From Nymphalis io (Eukaryota > Arthropoda > Insecta > Lepidoptera > Nymphalidae), in the NCBI RefSeq assembly GCF_905147045.1, contig NC_065903.1, positions 5,270,001-5,334,000 of the forward strand: a stretch of DNA of 64,000 bases, in the 5' to 3' direction. Below are positions 1-13,540 of the stretch, in pieces. The translations under genes were made by a program, and so were the position numbers. Below the pieces are notes generated by a model. It did no database searches. It was not told the DNA's origin and saw only the letters and a program-made list of their open reading frames with translations. Positions within the stretch are counted from its first letter, which is position 1, and every line of letters starts with the position of its first letter.

Positions 1-2744
1 AAATAGTTAGTGATTTAAAAAGAGGTATTCCTACTATACATTTTTTTTACTATATTTTTTTAATCCTCTGAGAGATAAATCCTATTTAACTCTCATGTTA
101 TTTATTATTATATACATGGAAATATTATGGAAATGTCATAGAATATTATTTTTATACGGCTGAGTGTAACGTTTTCAGAGTTCATGTATGTATGTGAGTT
201 TATTTATTCCACCATAACTTTTAAATGCCTAAAGAGCTTAGGGTGTATGAGGTATCGTTAGATTCCTTACATCATCCCGATGACACGGGCTATAAAATCG
301 TTTATTCGTTAAAAAAAAAGTTTATTCTATCTTTCGAAAAGGTTGTAACATTTGTTCTACTACTACGTCGAAACTCCTCTAACAGCAGTTACGTTATTCG
401 AATGACAATATGCATTTTTTTATTTAGATTTAACTGGCACTTATATAAAAGTTTTAATATGTATTCATTCATAATGTATCAATAAATTATAATATTTTTA
501 GTGAATTATTGATATCTACAAAAGCAAGTAATGAACGAAATATTCGGACCTGTCCCGTCAAATATGAATGATGATGATCCATTTAGTTTGTTAATTGAAC
601 AAAATATTCAGAGAATTCATAAGATTAAACGGGACATTTGGATAGGCATAGTGTTATTCGGTTTTTATTAATATAGATAAATATTTATTAACTTAGTTTT
701 TTTTTCGGATATTATTTTAAAATTTCGTAATTATATTCCATGCATTTCTTCGACTAGTATTCCATAATCTTCAATGTGTGAGTGCAAGTAATATTTAAAA
801 CTTACACTGACAACCACGTAAAACTATCAAATTATGACTATAACTCTATGAAAATGCTAAGTTCGTGATTGTCGCGTTAACATTATGCCAACCAATGGGA
901 TCGCTCTGAAAACTGTACTTGTCTTAATAATAAAAACGAGCAAGAAAATTAACAGAGCTCCGCTAATTTGTGCTGTATTAGTACAACTTAAGGTTTCTAT
1001 TTGTTCGAAAAGAATATTACGATAGACGTCAGTCAGCTAATAAGTCAAATAGCTTTTACCAGGTGTCCGATAAATGGAAAACTACTAATTAAAGTACTTT
1101 ACTCCGCCGAGACTTAAATGGAATAACGTATAGTTGGTCGTAAGAAGTTTAATTAATCTACCTTCTGACGCAACGAATGGATCGTTTTCTTCTTATTAGT
1201 GCCCGAAAGCAGTTTGTTCAATTGATTCGCTATGTAGCAATAAACAGCCTTAGTTTCTCGTGTGTTTGTGTTAAGAATTTGAAGAATTAACATTTCTAAA
1301 GATCAAAGCGACTGATGATCAGCAGATTACTTGTTGATATTGTTATGTAAGTGGATACAAATGGTGCTTGGTACGTATTGTGTTTACCTAATTGTGATGT
1401 ACGGTTTAACACATTACTATCAAGGTAACGTCGTGTTTGTAATTAGTCAGACTTTGTTCGGTCAACGTATATATAACATGAAAATAGAATTAATTTACGT
1501 AATTACGTAAAGGTCGTTATTTCGAAGGTAGCGCTATTAAAATCTCTTCGAGACAATGTGCATTTAATGAATGTGGGGACTGTTGGAGAAATTATTTACG
1601 CTACAGAGTTCCAGCGACAGTGTTACAAATATGGGTTGACATAAAAGAAGATGTAGGAGACCACGTAATGACGTAAAGTGAATGGACTACAATAATTACA
1701 GAGCGTTCTAAAGCTGTGGTGCGTATCGTCGCATTATTTATTCTCAAACTAGAACGAATAATAAAATAACCGAGATCGCATTCCGAGGACGTCGTATATT
1801 ATCGACATTAAACAAATGTGTTGTGATACAATAATAGATACAATATATCCAGTTTAGTGAAGATTCTATTGTAATAAAGAAGGCGATATTTCGAAGACAT
1901 TAAAGTTCTCCGAGTCGTAATAATTACAGACGACACATTTTAACATTAAGACACCCACCCACGCGTTCTATGTTGTGGCTTTAAACTTGTATAATTTGTG
2001 TTAATGCCGTAATATATGAGACTTCAGGGGTCCCTGGCTCGGCGCGCCCGCACCGTGCATTCGATCGTTAATAAAATTATCAAAATCTAAACTGGTTTTA
2101 TGAGCAACGCTTGCGAGTTATAGACTCCGTATTCCGTTTTGACTTATGAATGGAAATGGATTTTGATATTTCTAAGTGTTTTTAAGATCGTAAATAATTT
2201 ATCTCTGCGTGATATTTCCGTCGGACGAATTTAAATGTTTGAATTGATGATCACCGCGGTACGATGGCTACCGGATTTTAAATCCGCATCTACATAATAA
2301 ATAGCAGTTGTTTTTATCATTTTATTGTCTAAATTATAATTGAAATGCTATATAAATCGACGGAACAATTATGTCATACTTAAGTGACCATTTCATTGTC
2401 TTATAATCAAAGCAGTGTATTGAAGTACGTGACGTATGTATTGATTTATTACTAAGTATCGATCAAAGCAATGTTTTAATATTAAACGAAATAAGATATG
2501 ACAAACTGATATTTATTATTTACATTTAATGTTATATTATATGTTATACAGCTTGAGATTTTATGTTAGAATTAGAATAACGGTTTCTTAATAGCTGTTT
2601 GTGACGTTATCAACAGAAGGTACTCATAAAATCTATGTAAATGGTAATTATTCATAATAACACGTGTCTTCTGAATAATAGTTTGTTTACAAAGGTAACC
2701 TTATGCTTCATATATATCCATAATGTGCATTATGTATACTTAGA
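1..2744. other. AT-rich unique DNA, no gene seen
   Basis: No convincing coding region. The open frame at 225-485 (86 codons) has AT-biased composition and no recognisable domain. A 46-codon ATG frame at 531-671 is discussed as a finding. Short features are an 18-bp perfect palindrome at 1494-1511 and a small GC-rich patch near 2025-2070 containing GGCGCGCC. No intact mobile element was recognised here. Confidence 0.6.
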
Positions 2745-2756
2745 TATATGTATATA

Positions 2757-3054
2757 CAGTAACAGCCTGTAAATGTCCCACTGGTGGGCTAAAGCCTCCT
2801 CTCCCTTTTTTGAGAAGGTTTGGAGCTTATTCCACCACGCTGCTCCAGTGCGGGTTGGTAGAATACACATGTGGCAGAATTTCGATGAAATTAGACACAT
2901 GCAGGTTTCCTCACGACGTTTTCCTTAACCGAAAAGCACGAGATGAATTATGAACAAAAATTAAGCACATGTAAATTCAGAGGTGTTTGCCCGGGTTTGA
3001 ACCCACGTTCATCGGTTAAGATTCACGCGTTCTTACCACTGGGCCATCTCGACT
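2757..3054 (-). mobile_element. tRNA-related SINE, family 1, complete copy
   Basis: Read on the minus strand, the element begins with a tRNA-like head: a box A-like region followed by the box B word GGTTCAAACCC, seen on the plus strand as gggtttgaaccc near 2994. A body of about 200 bp follows, and the end is the palindromic word TTTACAGGCTGTTA. It is flanked by a 12-bp direct repeat, tatatgtatata, at 2745-2756 and 3055-3066. This is a plausible target-site duplication, although the repeat is low in complexity. It does not end in poly(A). Family 1 matches a nymphalid SINE group I recall as Metulj-like; the name is unverified. Confidence 0.88.
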
Positions 3055-3778
3055 TATATGTATATATAAAAGATAAACTCAATGAATTTAACTTTAAACA
3101 TTATTAATACTGTAATATTAAGCAAATGTACAAAATGTTTAAAATATTGTTTTGGGATTTGAAATAAATTGTGAATATTAAACACTGTCAAATAATAATA
3201 CAGCATTTTATCAGACCATGAAATGGCTGTAACTTAATTTGTTTACATTTATTTTGTTTGATCTTTAAGTGTTTTGACACGGGAGTTTCGTGTTTTGATA
3301 ATACGGGGACGGTTTGGGCGTAAAACCGGTAGCAAGAACCACCAACGACGTCTGATAATCTATAGCGACCTACATTGAGTCACACTGGATATAACATGTG
3401 CATAGCTCAGTTATCAATTTATTGCAAATTACTCTTTATCCTTATCAAAATAAGGTTTATTTTTATAATTAAGATTAAGTGAAAATGTTAGGTTCCGTTT
3501 TCCTTGCGTCTTTGGGTTGTTTAGGTATAATTTTATCAATGAAATAGGTAAGAAACATGAATGGATGATGTTCGATGTTAACAAACTTATATAAGTATTA
3601 AATGGACTTAAGTAAATACGAAAAATAAAATTCTAAAAACATTATTTTTCCTCACCGAAAGGAACGTCTGACGTAATTTCTTAGAAGATTTAAAACGATC
3701 TATTGTATGATTACTTACCACGAGATGCTAATGTCACAGCTATATAATAAACACGGCAATAATAAATGTATAAAGTAA

Positions 3779-3865
3779 AGTAAATGTCCCACAGCTGGGA
3801 TAAGGTCTTTCCTTTTTAAGCACAAGTTTTAGATACACAGTCGGTGGACATACATGTGTATAATA
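3779..3865 (-). mobile_element. SINE family 1 fragment
   Basis: The stretch 'gtaaatgtcccacagctggg' followed by a pyrimidine-rich run matches the 3' end of family 1 SINEs such as the copy at 2757-3054, in the same orientation. The tRNA-like head is missing and the middle is diverged. It is an old truncated copy. Confidence 0.6.
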
Positions 3866-6019
3866 CATATGTATTAGGTGTTTTTCTTGATGTTACTAAT
3901 TTTTTTCATAGACTATATAAATATTTTAAATAAACGATAAAAGATAACATTAATGTACCACTATTTATGGCTATTATATAATATTTTTAGATTAATTAAT
4001 TAAAAAGCCGACTATTGAAAAACTGTTTCCTGAATGAATTACAATATAAAATAACCATCAAAGCGGAACTGTGAGCCGGTGAATCAATAGTTTTGACAAA
4101 TGAGATGGTAACGCAGTAATGAGAAATCCATGGTGTAAAACCGGTAGTCTATCTCACACCGTTAGGACGGTGTAGACATTAGACAAACAAAACAGAATTG
4201 ATAATATAATTGGGTTAACTGTACCTTGACAGCGTGTAAACGTCATGTTATGATCTTAATGATTTCGTGTATAGTAATTTAACATGTATTTTTATTATTT
4301 AAATTCAGTGTTTAGTCTTTTTTTTTTCTTATGATTTATGTCAAAAGTCTTATTATACAAGTGTCACACGAATATTTTAATATCACAGACATATTAACAT
4401 TTAAAATAGCGTATGTCAAAAGAATTAGATCAGTTAGTTAGATAGTTTCAGACATTAATAAAGACGTATCTAAAGTCTAAAATACTCCCTAAATAAACAC
4501 AATACAGTAGTTTCAAGCCTCTTTGCATCAAATTATTCGTGAATTAAGGCTTGTCTCCAGTCTGCGCCCCACTTACATCGCACATTCTGATGCGCTCGTA
4601 GTGATTTCAATGGAAGTCTTTTAATTAATTTCCTACGAGATTACAGTTGCTGTATCAATTATTAATATTTAATCTGTATTTTTATTATTTTTAATTAAAA
4701 AAAAAAAAACAAATCAATTATGTTTCCTACTGGAATATAAGCTTCGATTAAAATTATTGTAACGAAGATATTATTTGTTTCGACAATATACATATGTATG
4801 TACATTGTACGTAATGCATAGTCTATGGTTTAGAAGTCACAAGGGATGTAACATCCTGTATTCCATGTTGAGCAGCGCATTAAATTAAGGAGTTGCTTAT
4901 GTTCTTTATTGCCACTGTCAATAAGATGAGTTTATCACATACTTTTGCGTTCTCTCTATCTATAAAGCTGCTGATTTTGTTCGAAATGACGTCCAGTTTT
5001 ATTTTTACTTAGCTCATTATTTAAAAAAGGTTTTATAAAATACACCATAAACCAGCAGTAACGTTGAACGCAGATGTAACCGCGCGGAGCTGTTACTTAT
5101 AAATATATATAAAACGTACATAAGATGGTTTGGTTTTAATGTATCCAATATGTGCAACTCTATGAGCGATACAAATTTATATAAAACGAATTATTTACAA
5201 TTTCTTCAATTAATATAATCAAAATTAATTAAGAAATCGTGACAACATTCAAATGCAATAGAAATAATTCGTGCCACGTATTTGTTAAGCCGCCGTTTAT
5301 TTAAACATGACTAATTAATAAGCATCTTAATACCGAACCTTGAACTTTTGATTACTTAGAAGTGGACAATAGATCTTGTTATAACCACAGCTCGAATGCT
5401 AGTAACAATCGAAACGACGGACATATCTAGGTAATTAATCGTGTCTTATGATTGATTAAATACATTAAAGCCAAACACGATTCACATTTAAATATTAAAC
5501 CTATTAGACAAGTGACATAATAGTTAATACATTTTTTTTATCTCGACCTCTGCATAAAACAACGTTTACTTTTGGAAACAATAACCGAACTTATGAATTA
5601 TTTATTCGACTTACTTGAAGTTTGAAAAGGAATATGATTCGAATCACGAAAAATCAATTTATATATTCAAAGTTCAATTATTTTTCGAAATAATACAATC
5701 TGTAAATACGTTCGTGTAAATTCGTTTCATGACTTATTGAAAATAAATTTATTATTTTCAGGATAGTTTTGTTTTTATTTCGCTGCGACAATTGAAAAAC
5801 AAAAGAAAATGAGACAATTATTTTAGTTTTAAATTCGAACGAGTTAACATTTAAATGATAGATGACATCGTGAGTTCTGTAAATGAAGTGTAATTTAGCT
5901 ACTGCAGAAAAGTCAACGCATCGCGAGAGCTTACTCAAATGAACTTGCACTCGACATTATTTGTTAACGTAACAAGGTAAACGAGGATATTTATCGTCAT
6001 GATTTCTTCGAGTGGGCAA

Positions 6020-6455
6020 CCCTTTACGCCTGCTCCCGTGTACCACACGAGCATCGACAAACACGCGCTAGTGATGCGTAACGCAAACTCTGTTGTCGAT
6101 ATTTACACGGCGACTGCAAACATTTACTCGATATTTGAACAACTCGCGAGCTAATGGCGTAGTGGCCAACATGTTTGCCGGCGTCAGATTCACACGACCG
6201 CTCCGCTACTGTTATTAATGTAGCTTGGTAAAAATTTAACATCGACTTTTGATAAGCGCATTTAAAATAAATGTGACTTTTATATACACAATATATGTAC
6301 AAAAATGTAATAAAGAATAAAACGTGATAAAAAAATAACGTAGGGTCATAACTTCATTTTGAATTCCTTTCGGTTTGTTCCCGTCTCGCTCTGAACGCTC
6401 CCAGCAGGGGGCGCCATCGTTCTCACCTCACGACGCGAGTGGTAGCCGGCCTTTA
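6020..6455. promoter_or_regulatory. GC-elevated block with CTCF-like site
   Basis: This block is clearly richer in G+C and CpG than the surrounding AT-rich DNA. At 6401-6415 it contains CCAGCAGGGGGCGCC, a near-perfect match to the core of the CTCF binding motif (CCAnnAGGGGGCGC form), followed directly by an ATCGTTCTC context. CTCF is an insulator and loop-anchor zinc-finger protein conserved in most insects. The match is seen in the sequence; occupancy and insulator function are inference. The minus-strand open frame here has no recognisable domain. Confidence 0.35.
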
Positions 6456-9400
6456 ATAAGTATCGATAAAATATGAATATACATATATAAATATTTTCGA
6501 TTCTTATCCTTATTATATTTGTTACCTCGGCTATGGCAAGCAGTATTGGCTTCTCCGACCTCGCATTGAATGGCAGTTTAATTAAAAATTTACGCTAATT
6601 TATTTTCACTATAAATCGAAATATTGGAAATATGTTCATCATTAGTAAGATTATAATCTCTATAAATCTACTTAGAGTTATAGCTGGCGTCACAGATCCA
6701 CTTTAGAATCAGAAACTAGTTTTAAATTGATTTTGTTTATATAGATTAATTATTAGATTGATAGCGGTTAAGTGTTGCATGGACAGAACTAATTAATCTT
6801 TTGATTGGTATATCATATTAATTAAGCGGCTTAAAGTTTTGAATTAATTTATTATATACCTAATATTTTGAACAATAAAGTCGACATTTGAGTGGCTGAA
6901 ATTTAATGGATTTAGTGTTACCGATACACCTAATAAAGGTTACAAGTATGACTACACACTAATATTAATTTGTCTTTCTGTGATCCCCGTTTATTTACAT
7001 TCCTACGGACGTCAGTGGGAAAATTCATGAAAATTAAATGTTCTTTCGTAACAAAGGCCCGATCATACACAATTAATATAAAGTTGAGTTCACACGATAC
7101 GATCTCCATGTGGACATTTTCGTGGGACACGAAATTATGTTTTTTCAACACCAATTACGTAACGGCTAAATGTGACGGAAAACAAAATTGTTGTACAAAC
7201 GAGCATTAGTAAATAAAGATTCGAGTTGTTATACGTTGTAATAACGTGGACATATCGAGTTTTAATTTCATTATTAGATTTAATAGCGATGTCCGACTGA
7301 CTGACGCAGTCATTTAAGATGAAAAGCAACTTTTTTTTTTGTATTCGAAATCTATGCGTAATCAACTCTTGTGTAAATTTGTATAGTTGCGTTAACTCTT
7401 CTGTTTATTTTTGTATGCAATTTATACTTCAATTATAAATCTCTATAAATCATTAATTAAAAGTCGCAAATTACAATGCTTTATTACATTGCGAGAGAAA
7501 TCTTTGTGTCCACATTTCTTAAGACCGTAATCAAAACGTGATTGTCGCGCATTCCCAAAAAACTAACTTAATTGTGTTGGGGCGAGTGTTGATGATATAA
7601 ACAGTAATTACGTGGCTCTGCGACCGAAAATGTTATTAAAATACGCTTAACGAACACGTTTCGAGTACTCTTTACTATGGAACAAAAGACGGGGCTGATT
7701 AAAAAAATACTTTCATTTTAATATAGAATGACATTCGAAATTAGAATTATTTTAAAAAATGACATCTTCTTTGTCGTAATTGTCAAAGGTTAACTGTCAA
7801 ATATCGATTGCGTTGAATTTCGGTTGTGTATATTTTAAATGGCAGTTGGTTTTATCGTAAAAATTTGCGATGATATTAACGAGGTAAAGTGTTTTAAAGT
7901 AGTTTTTTTTTCACGCTTCGATACAAATTAAATTAAGAAAAGTTGTAAGATGTACATTATCGTAATGTTAACAGTCGAATCAACATACATTTTGGCGAGT
8001 GCAGCAATACTTAATTCAGAACGCAATATCGAAGTGAATGAGACCGTCGAAATATTTTAATGTAATCCGTTCAAATATTGGCTGTACCGATTCGAAATCG
8101 TTAGTATGTTGGTATTAAAAAGTTACGGACATTTTAATGGCTATTAAAACCACACCTGTTCCAGTCAAGAAGCGTTTGAGGCGTGCACTTTTGAAAATAA
8201 TTATCATGTGAATATATTTCGCGGCAGTTTCAGCCCCAGGGTGCTATTGTCTTAAGGTAATTTTTAAAGCTTCGCCATCCCTGAACAATGGCAGCCGCGA
8301 GCTTATTGTAGGATGGAGGATTACCTCTCGGCGGTCTGAGGACATGTGCAACATTTTTTGCATTTATTTCGGGATATTGCGCCATAAAAAGTAACTTTAG
8401 GTTACCTTATAAACTTTGAGAAATACTTAAACCGATCGACCGATTGAAATTAGTTTTGCACAAATCCTAATGAAGATCGTTGATTATAATCCCATCGATT
8501 ATTTAGCGAGACACTCGTTTAGCAACGGAACGTTAAAACGATCAGTTTTCACGGCCAACATTTATTAGTTTAAAATATAGAGTCGTATTCAATTTTACAC
8601 CTCCACACCGATACGATACAACGAGCCCCAATATTAACGTGTAATTAAACCATAAACTAAGATAAAGATAACGACTACTAAACATGCCGAAGCGAACTAA
8701 TCCAATGTTATTTACAATTAGCTGTAATTATAAGCCTTAACTATTAATTGCCACCAATATTAATTATCAATAAAAAACGAAAATTCCGAACGATATTTAT
8801 AAGATACGTGTCGCAAATTAAGCTGATTACTTGTTTATTTTATGAATTAATTGTGTTATAAAATATTATAACCCGCCATCTTCATTTATTACGGCGATAT
8901 ACCGATGACGTCAACTTCTATTAATTACAGAACAATGTGGCTTAAGAAATTGTCAATCTTCATATCGATCGACTATTAAAATACGGCGAGTTTTCGACGC
9001 CTCGATATATTGTAGAGCTGACGACGCTACATCATAGTCTTACAATGAATTATTAAGAACTGGCTTTTAAAAACTCGACCACATCTGCTATCAAAACTTA
9101 ATTATATTGACATTGTGCATGCATAATAAAATTATTCGCGCGCAATCGAGGGACGCATTTACGCACAATGCCTGTACCGCAAATTCATTGCGTGCGTCTC
9201 TGTACTCGTTGAAGACGGCTTATATGGACAATATTATCATAAACAATGAAATTGAGCTGCTAATTTCGAGTTTTTGTCTTCTCACTACCCATAATAGAGC
9301 TGTAACAGATGCTTTTATGAATAAAAAAAATAACTTATCTATTTTCGTTTCTGCGTTTTTGACATTATTAACGCTCGCATCAGTACAAGTAAATAAAATT

Positions 9401-9647
9401 TATAAATTACCGTCAACACATTAAGTAACATACTTTGGAATTTAATTAAATATTTTAAATAATGTTTTTAAATGTGGAATTTACTATTATTTACGCTTTC
9501 CAGCACTTTGCTCAGATCGTTCGCATATCGAAATCGAGGTAAACATTTATACGTAAGCAATACCCACTGTAATTATTAGTACGGATTAATTTCAGGTACT
9601 AATATGTTATACAGTTACGCTACAGCCAAACATGAAATAACGAACAA

Positions 9648-9846
9648 TATCATTTGTCTTGTATTCGGTTTCAATTGTGAGTGAGCCAGTGTAATTATAT
9701 GCACAGGGGACATAACATCTAAGATCCATGGTTAGCATAGCATTGATGGTGTAAGAAGTGTTGAGGAGTGTTTAAATTTCTGTTTGTTCGGCCCACTTCA
9801 AAATCAATTTAATAGATCCATATGATCTACATTCCTACAATAAAAA
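9648..9846 (+). mobile_element. Degenerate retroposon, family 2
   Basis: The segment 'gtgagtgagccagtgtaatt' near 9677 and the following 'gcacaggggacataacatct' match the middle of family 2 elements such as the copy at 10515. The end 'ctacattcctacaataaaaa' matches the tail. The centre is strongly diverged and the 5' head cannot be recognised, so this is an old copy in the same orientation as the younger one about 700 bp downstream. Confidence 0.65.
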
Positions 9847-10514
9847 TAAAGTAATTTTTACTCATAGTTTTAGTATCTAACAATAATTGTAACAAGCAAT
9901 GACCGCTTATCGAGTACCAACAGAGCGGTGGTATCGATTATTTAATAGCAAATATTGTTGATAACGTTTTTGGGACTTATCGACTATCACTAATTATTGG
10001 GAGATAGCTCCGCTATTACAGCACTGAAGTGCTTTGACAATGTGACCACTTGGCTAATCTGCTTTTATTTGGGGACTTTACTATATACATATTTGTTTTA
10101 TACATTGAAAGTTTTCACACACTGTAACGATTGCATTACATTATTTAACCGACTGCTGAGGTAATTTAACAGAAGTGCAAACAAGCTTTTATTTAACTTC
10201 TGTTAGTGTGGATGAGTAAAATTTTGTAATTGAATGAGGGTGAAAAGTCAGTTCGATTCAAAATCGATGAAGCTTTTTATACTTAAATATTTAATTCATA
10301 AAAAAAATGTTAGACGTTTTTTATCTTCGTTGTTTCTATATAAAGTACAAATAAAATAACTTAAAATTGTTGTTGAATATATCATTATTGGTTGCGTTAT
10401 TAAAAGGTTATTTTGAAGCCGTCTGGTCTATATCTGCCCCACTATTAAATAATTTAATATGTTCTTATCTCTAATTATATAGAATAATAGTTACAAAATA
10501 ATACAAATATAATT

Positions 10515-10802
10515 ACTGGTGGTAGGGCTTTGTGCAAGCTCGTCTGGGTAGGTACCACCCACTCATCAGATATTATACCGCAAAACAGCAATACTTGATA
10601 TTGTTGTGTTCCGGTTTGAAGGGTGAGTGAGCCAGTGTAATTACAGGCTCAAGGCACATAATATCTTGGTTCCCAAGGTTGGTGGCGCATTGGCTATAAG
10701 CGATGGTTGACATTTCTTACAATGCCAATGTCTAAGGGCGTTTGATGACCACTTACCATCAGGTGGCCCATATGCTCGTCCACATTCCTATAAAAAAAAA
10801 AA
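10515..10802 (+). mobile_element. Poly(A)-tailed short retroposon, family 2
   Basis: A copy of about 290 bp starting 'actggtggtagggctttgtg' and ending in a poly(A) run. It is very similar to the copies at 20246 and 58522, and to the truncated one at 53322. No clear tRNA-like A/B promoter is visible, so it could be a non-tRNA SINE or a LINE-derived element. No unambiguous target-site duplication could be found because the flanks are AT-rich. Antisense open frames through this family give spurious proteins and are not genes. Confidence 0.85.
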
Positions 10803-12400
10803 TTAAAAAATCTTTAATTATATAGAAAACAATCAAATAGGATTAAAATGCAATTAGCACTTTACATTACTTGTAATAACAAATATACTGATGTTTATCA
10901 ACTGGTATCAGCAATATAGTAGGGATTATGTCTTATCTTATATTAAAGTTTACAAATTTATGTGTGTGTCATTTGTTTTTTTTTTACTTATTATTAAAAA
11001 ATGCATGGTTTAGGTCTGGTGTATAATGTTGTATTATATAAATATTGATGTATTTTTTTAATTGCCTACCCGGAGCTTTGTTGTTTATAATAGATAAATT
11101 ATTTTAAATAAAAATTTAGTAAACAGCTGTAGGTGGGTATTATATGATATTGGTGAATTCCTTTTTACCAAAATACAAACATGTTTAGTTTTCTTATTAG
11201 TCAATTTCAAAGTATTTTTGTACTACATTTTATCCAACGAGTTTTTATTAAAAATTCTCATACATTTTCTGAGCATGTTATCTAAGCCATAAATCATTAA
11301 AAAACATGATATTTCATCAAGCTGACTATACATACATTCGAATCAATATTATTCTAAACCAACAGAGAAAATAAATAACTATAGAGCGAGTTTTAAGGCT
11401 CTAAAGATAAACATAGTATGTAATTGCACAGAGGCGTCAAAGTTAGCGCGGTGTCAACGCGAAATGAGAAGCACTGGCTGTGCAGCCCCGCACGCCATTC
11501 CGATTCGCCTCGGGCGATTTCAATAACCAAACTTATTATTTAAGATACGTGGAGCCGTTTCGGATCCATAAATTTATTTTACGCCACCTAAACTGAGCTA
11601 GCCGATAAATTGGTAATAGTTCGGGATAATTTTAAATTTACGATCTCGTCTCGTTCGTCTTGCTTTTACTTTTAGTAGTTTCAATGATCTTGTATGTTTT
11701 TTGTTATCGATTGCCAAACGAGGTCGTTTAAATCGTTTTTGTATCCTGGTTATCCAGAATAAGGATGTTGAATGACATGTCTCGCGTATTGATAAGTGTG
11801 TCGGAGCAATTTTAGCCAATCGTTCGAGTCGAAATCGATCGGCTAACAGAATAGTGGCATCGCTCGGCAAGTTCGACGGCTGGCCTTGGAGGAACCAGTT
11901 CGTCTCGTCGAAACACCTCGCGGCAATTATTCAATAAAACAAAAGCATCTCTACCTTTACGTCACATCGAGAAATGCTGTCAGATTCATTTCGCTTAATT
12001 AACGTATTTCGGCAGATTTTGAACAAGATTCGATAATAATGAAATTCTGTTATTAAAAAGAAATCATTATTTTTACTACTACATATTAATTATTTTAAAA
12101 CGATTAATATGGACATACATCAATTAAGTAGTATACAAAATTATATCTTTAACCAATTTTTATTATTGTAAAAAGAAACTCATACATACCAATATATTAG
12201 AGATATTTTTATTATATTTACATTTGATGTTTTTAAATATTATCAAATAATTCGCAATAGCAAATAAACTTCTGTTATAAATATTTGTTTAATACCTGTA
12301 CAAAAAATATAATATATATAAATAGTTTTAAATAAACTTTTACAAAGCAATGTACTTACTTGTTGTTAGATAAAGAAATTTATTATTCGTAACCAGTTAA
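10803..12400. other. AT-rich non-coding DNA, no gene seen
   Basis: No gene or intact repeat is recognised. A short patch near 11435-11520 has more CpG, and the minus frame at 11598-11870 (90 codons, basic residues) has no known domain and is not supported as a gene. Confidence 0.5.
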
Positions 12401-12419
12401 GTGGAGCACATAATCATCA

Positions 12420-12770
12420 CTTACAAAGGCCCTAGTCGAACGACTCCTTACACACCGTAAGGCTCCATTCTACGGACACGTGTGTCACGAAATGTGCCCC
12501 ATTATCGCACATTCCTACAAAAGAAACCTTCTACCCGAGGCACGAGTCTGAAAAATAAACCACGAAATTTGATATGGCATAGGGCATTAACTGACGAGAC
12601 GCCTCTCCGCCATTGTGAGTCCTAGGCGCGAGCCATACGAAATATTTCAAATGCAAATCGTGCTAACGCCATGAATGTAATAGTTTGTCGTGGCATGCGC
12701 ACGCGCCGCATACACCGGAAACAAATTATCATACCCATATAAGCACGTACGAAAACGAAAAATTTATTGA
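12420..12770. other. GC-elevated block, possible conserved non-coding element
   Basis: The block stands out from extremely AT-rich flanks and is rich in CpG, with words such as an ACACGTGTGTC E-box region near 12477-12487 and a 'catgcgcacgcgccgc' patch near 12693. No open frame of note covers it and it matches none of the repeat families in the window. The conserved-element reading is inference from composition. Confidence 0.25.
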
Positions 12771-13089
12771 TGTCACCGGGCACAGATAAATTGCGCTAAA
12801 CGAGAAAATGGAACCAGAAAGTGGACACCGTAATAACTTGAATACACAACGGTTGGTCTGCACAATATAAATAATAAATTGGACATTTCGTCGTAAGAAC
12901 CGTTAGAATTATTATCTCCTAACAAATTCTTATACCTCGACAATTGATTTCAATAAATGCTCACAGTTGCTATGAGCTCTTAGCAACATCTAGTGAATAA
13001 TAAATTGTACCAATTCATTCGTTTTTATTTATTAAATATAATAAACAATTTAGAAAATATCATACAAAAAGTTATATTTCGTAAATGTC

Positions 13090-13540
13090 TTCGTCAGAAT
13101 GCGGCGTTGAAATTTCGATAATCGATTTGTTCGACAGCCATGTTTGTTGACATTTGCGTACCGATCACGACCGTTGTGGGACGAAAATTTATGATCTCGC
13201 GTTTAAATTTGGAAAACGCGGCAACTGTAATAGAACGCGCGTTTTTTTTTTTAATTTTTAACGGGTCACACGCGCCAACGGTTTTCGGTAACATGTTTAC
13301 ATCATGAATTCAAATTTGGAATCCGTTCACGGACCATTCAGTCGGTTACACTCGTATTGTACGGCCAACCTCAGATCCGACCTCATCCTGTTATGTAAAC
13401 TTGTAGAACATTATGTTTACAAGTTTCAGAGGTTTCTATCTGGATCTGTTGAATCTGCGAGCGCTATTGTGGGTGCGTGTAATACTATGTATCTAGGCGA
13501 AATGCCGACGTCCTCAGGTCGGTGACTTGAAGGTATTATC
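13090..13540. other. GC-elevated block with opposing short ORFs
   Basis: The block holds an open frame on the plus strand (13304-13525, true ATG, 73 codons) and another on the minus strand (13094-13294, 66 codons) that abut head to head near 13300. Neither shows a known domain or codon bias that would separate it from chance. An imperfect inverted repeat built on 'aaacttgta' and 'tacaagttt' lies at about 13398-13430. Most likely non-coding, possibly regulatory. Confidence 0.25.

Larger units (their letters stand above)
3067..9647. other. Mostly unique AT-rich non-coding DNA
   Basis: No gene is supported. A short family 1 SINE scrap lies at 3779-3865. A GC-elevated block at about 6020-6450 is listed separately. 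The open frames at 5678-5950, 6024-6302, 6930-7365 and 9107-9424 overlap on opposite strands or lack similarity to anything I know. Near 8395-8485 the phrase 'aaccgatcgaccgattgaaat' type resembles the interior of a common insect repeat (Helitron- or RTE-like), but too little is left to classify. The remainder shows nothing beyond AT-rich words and TTAATTA-like homeodomain cores. Confidence 0.55.
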
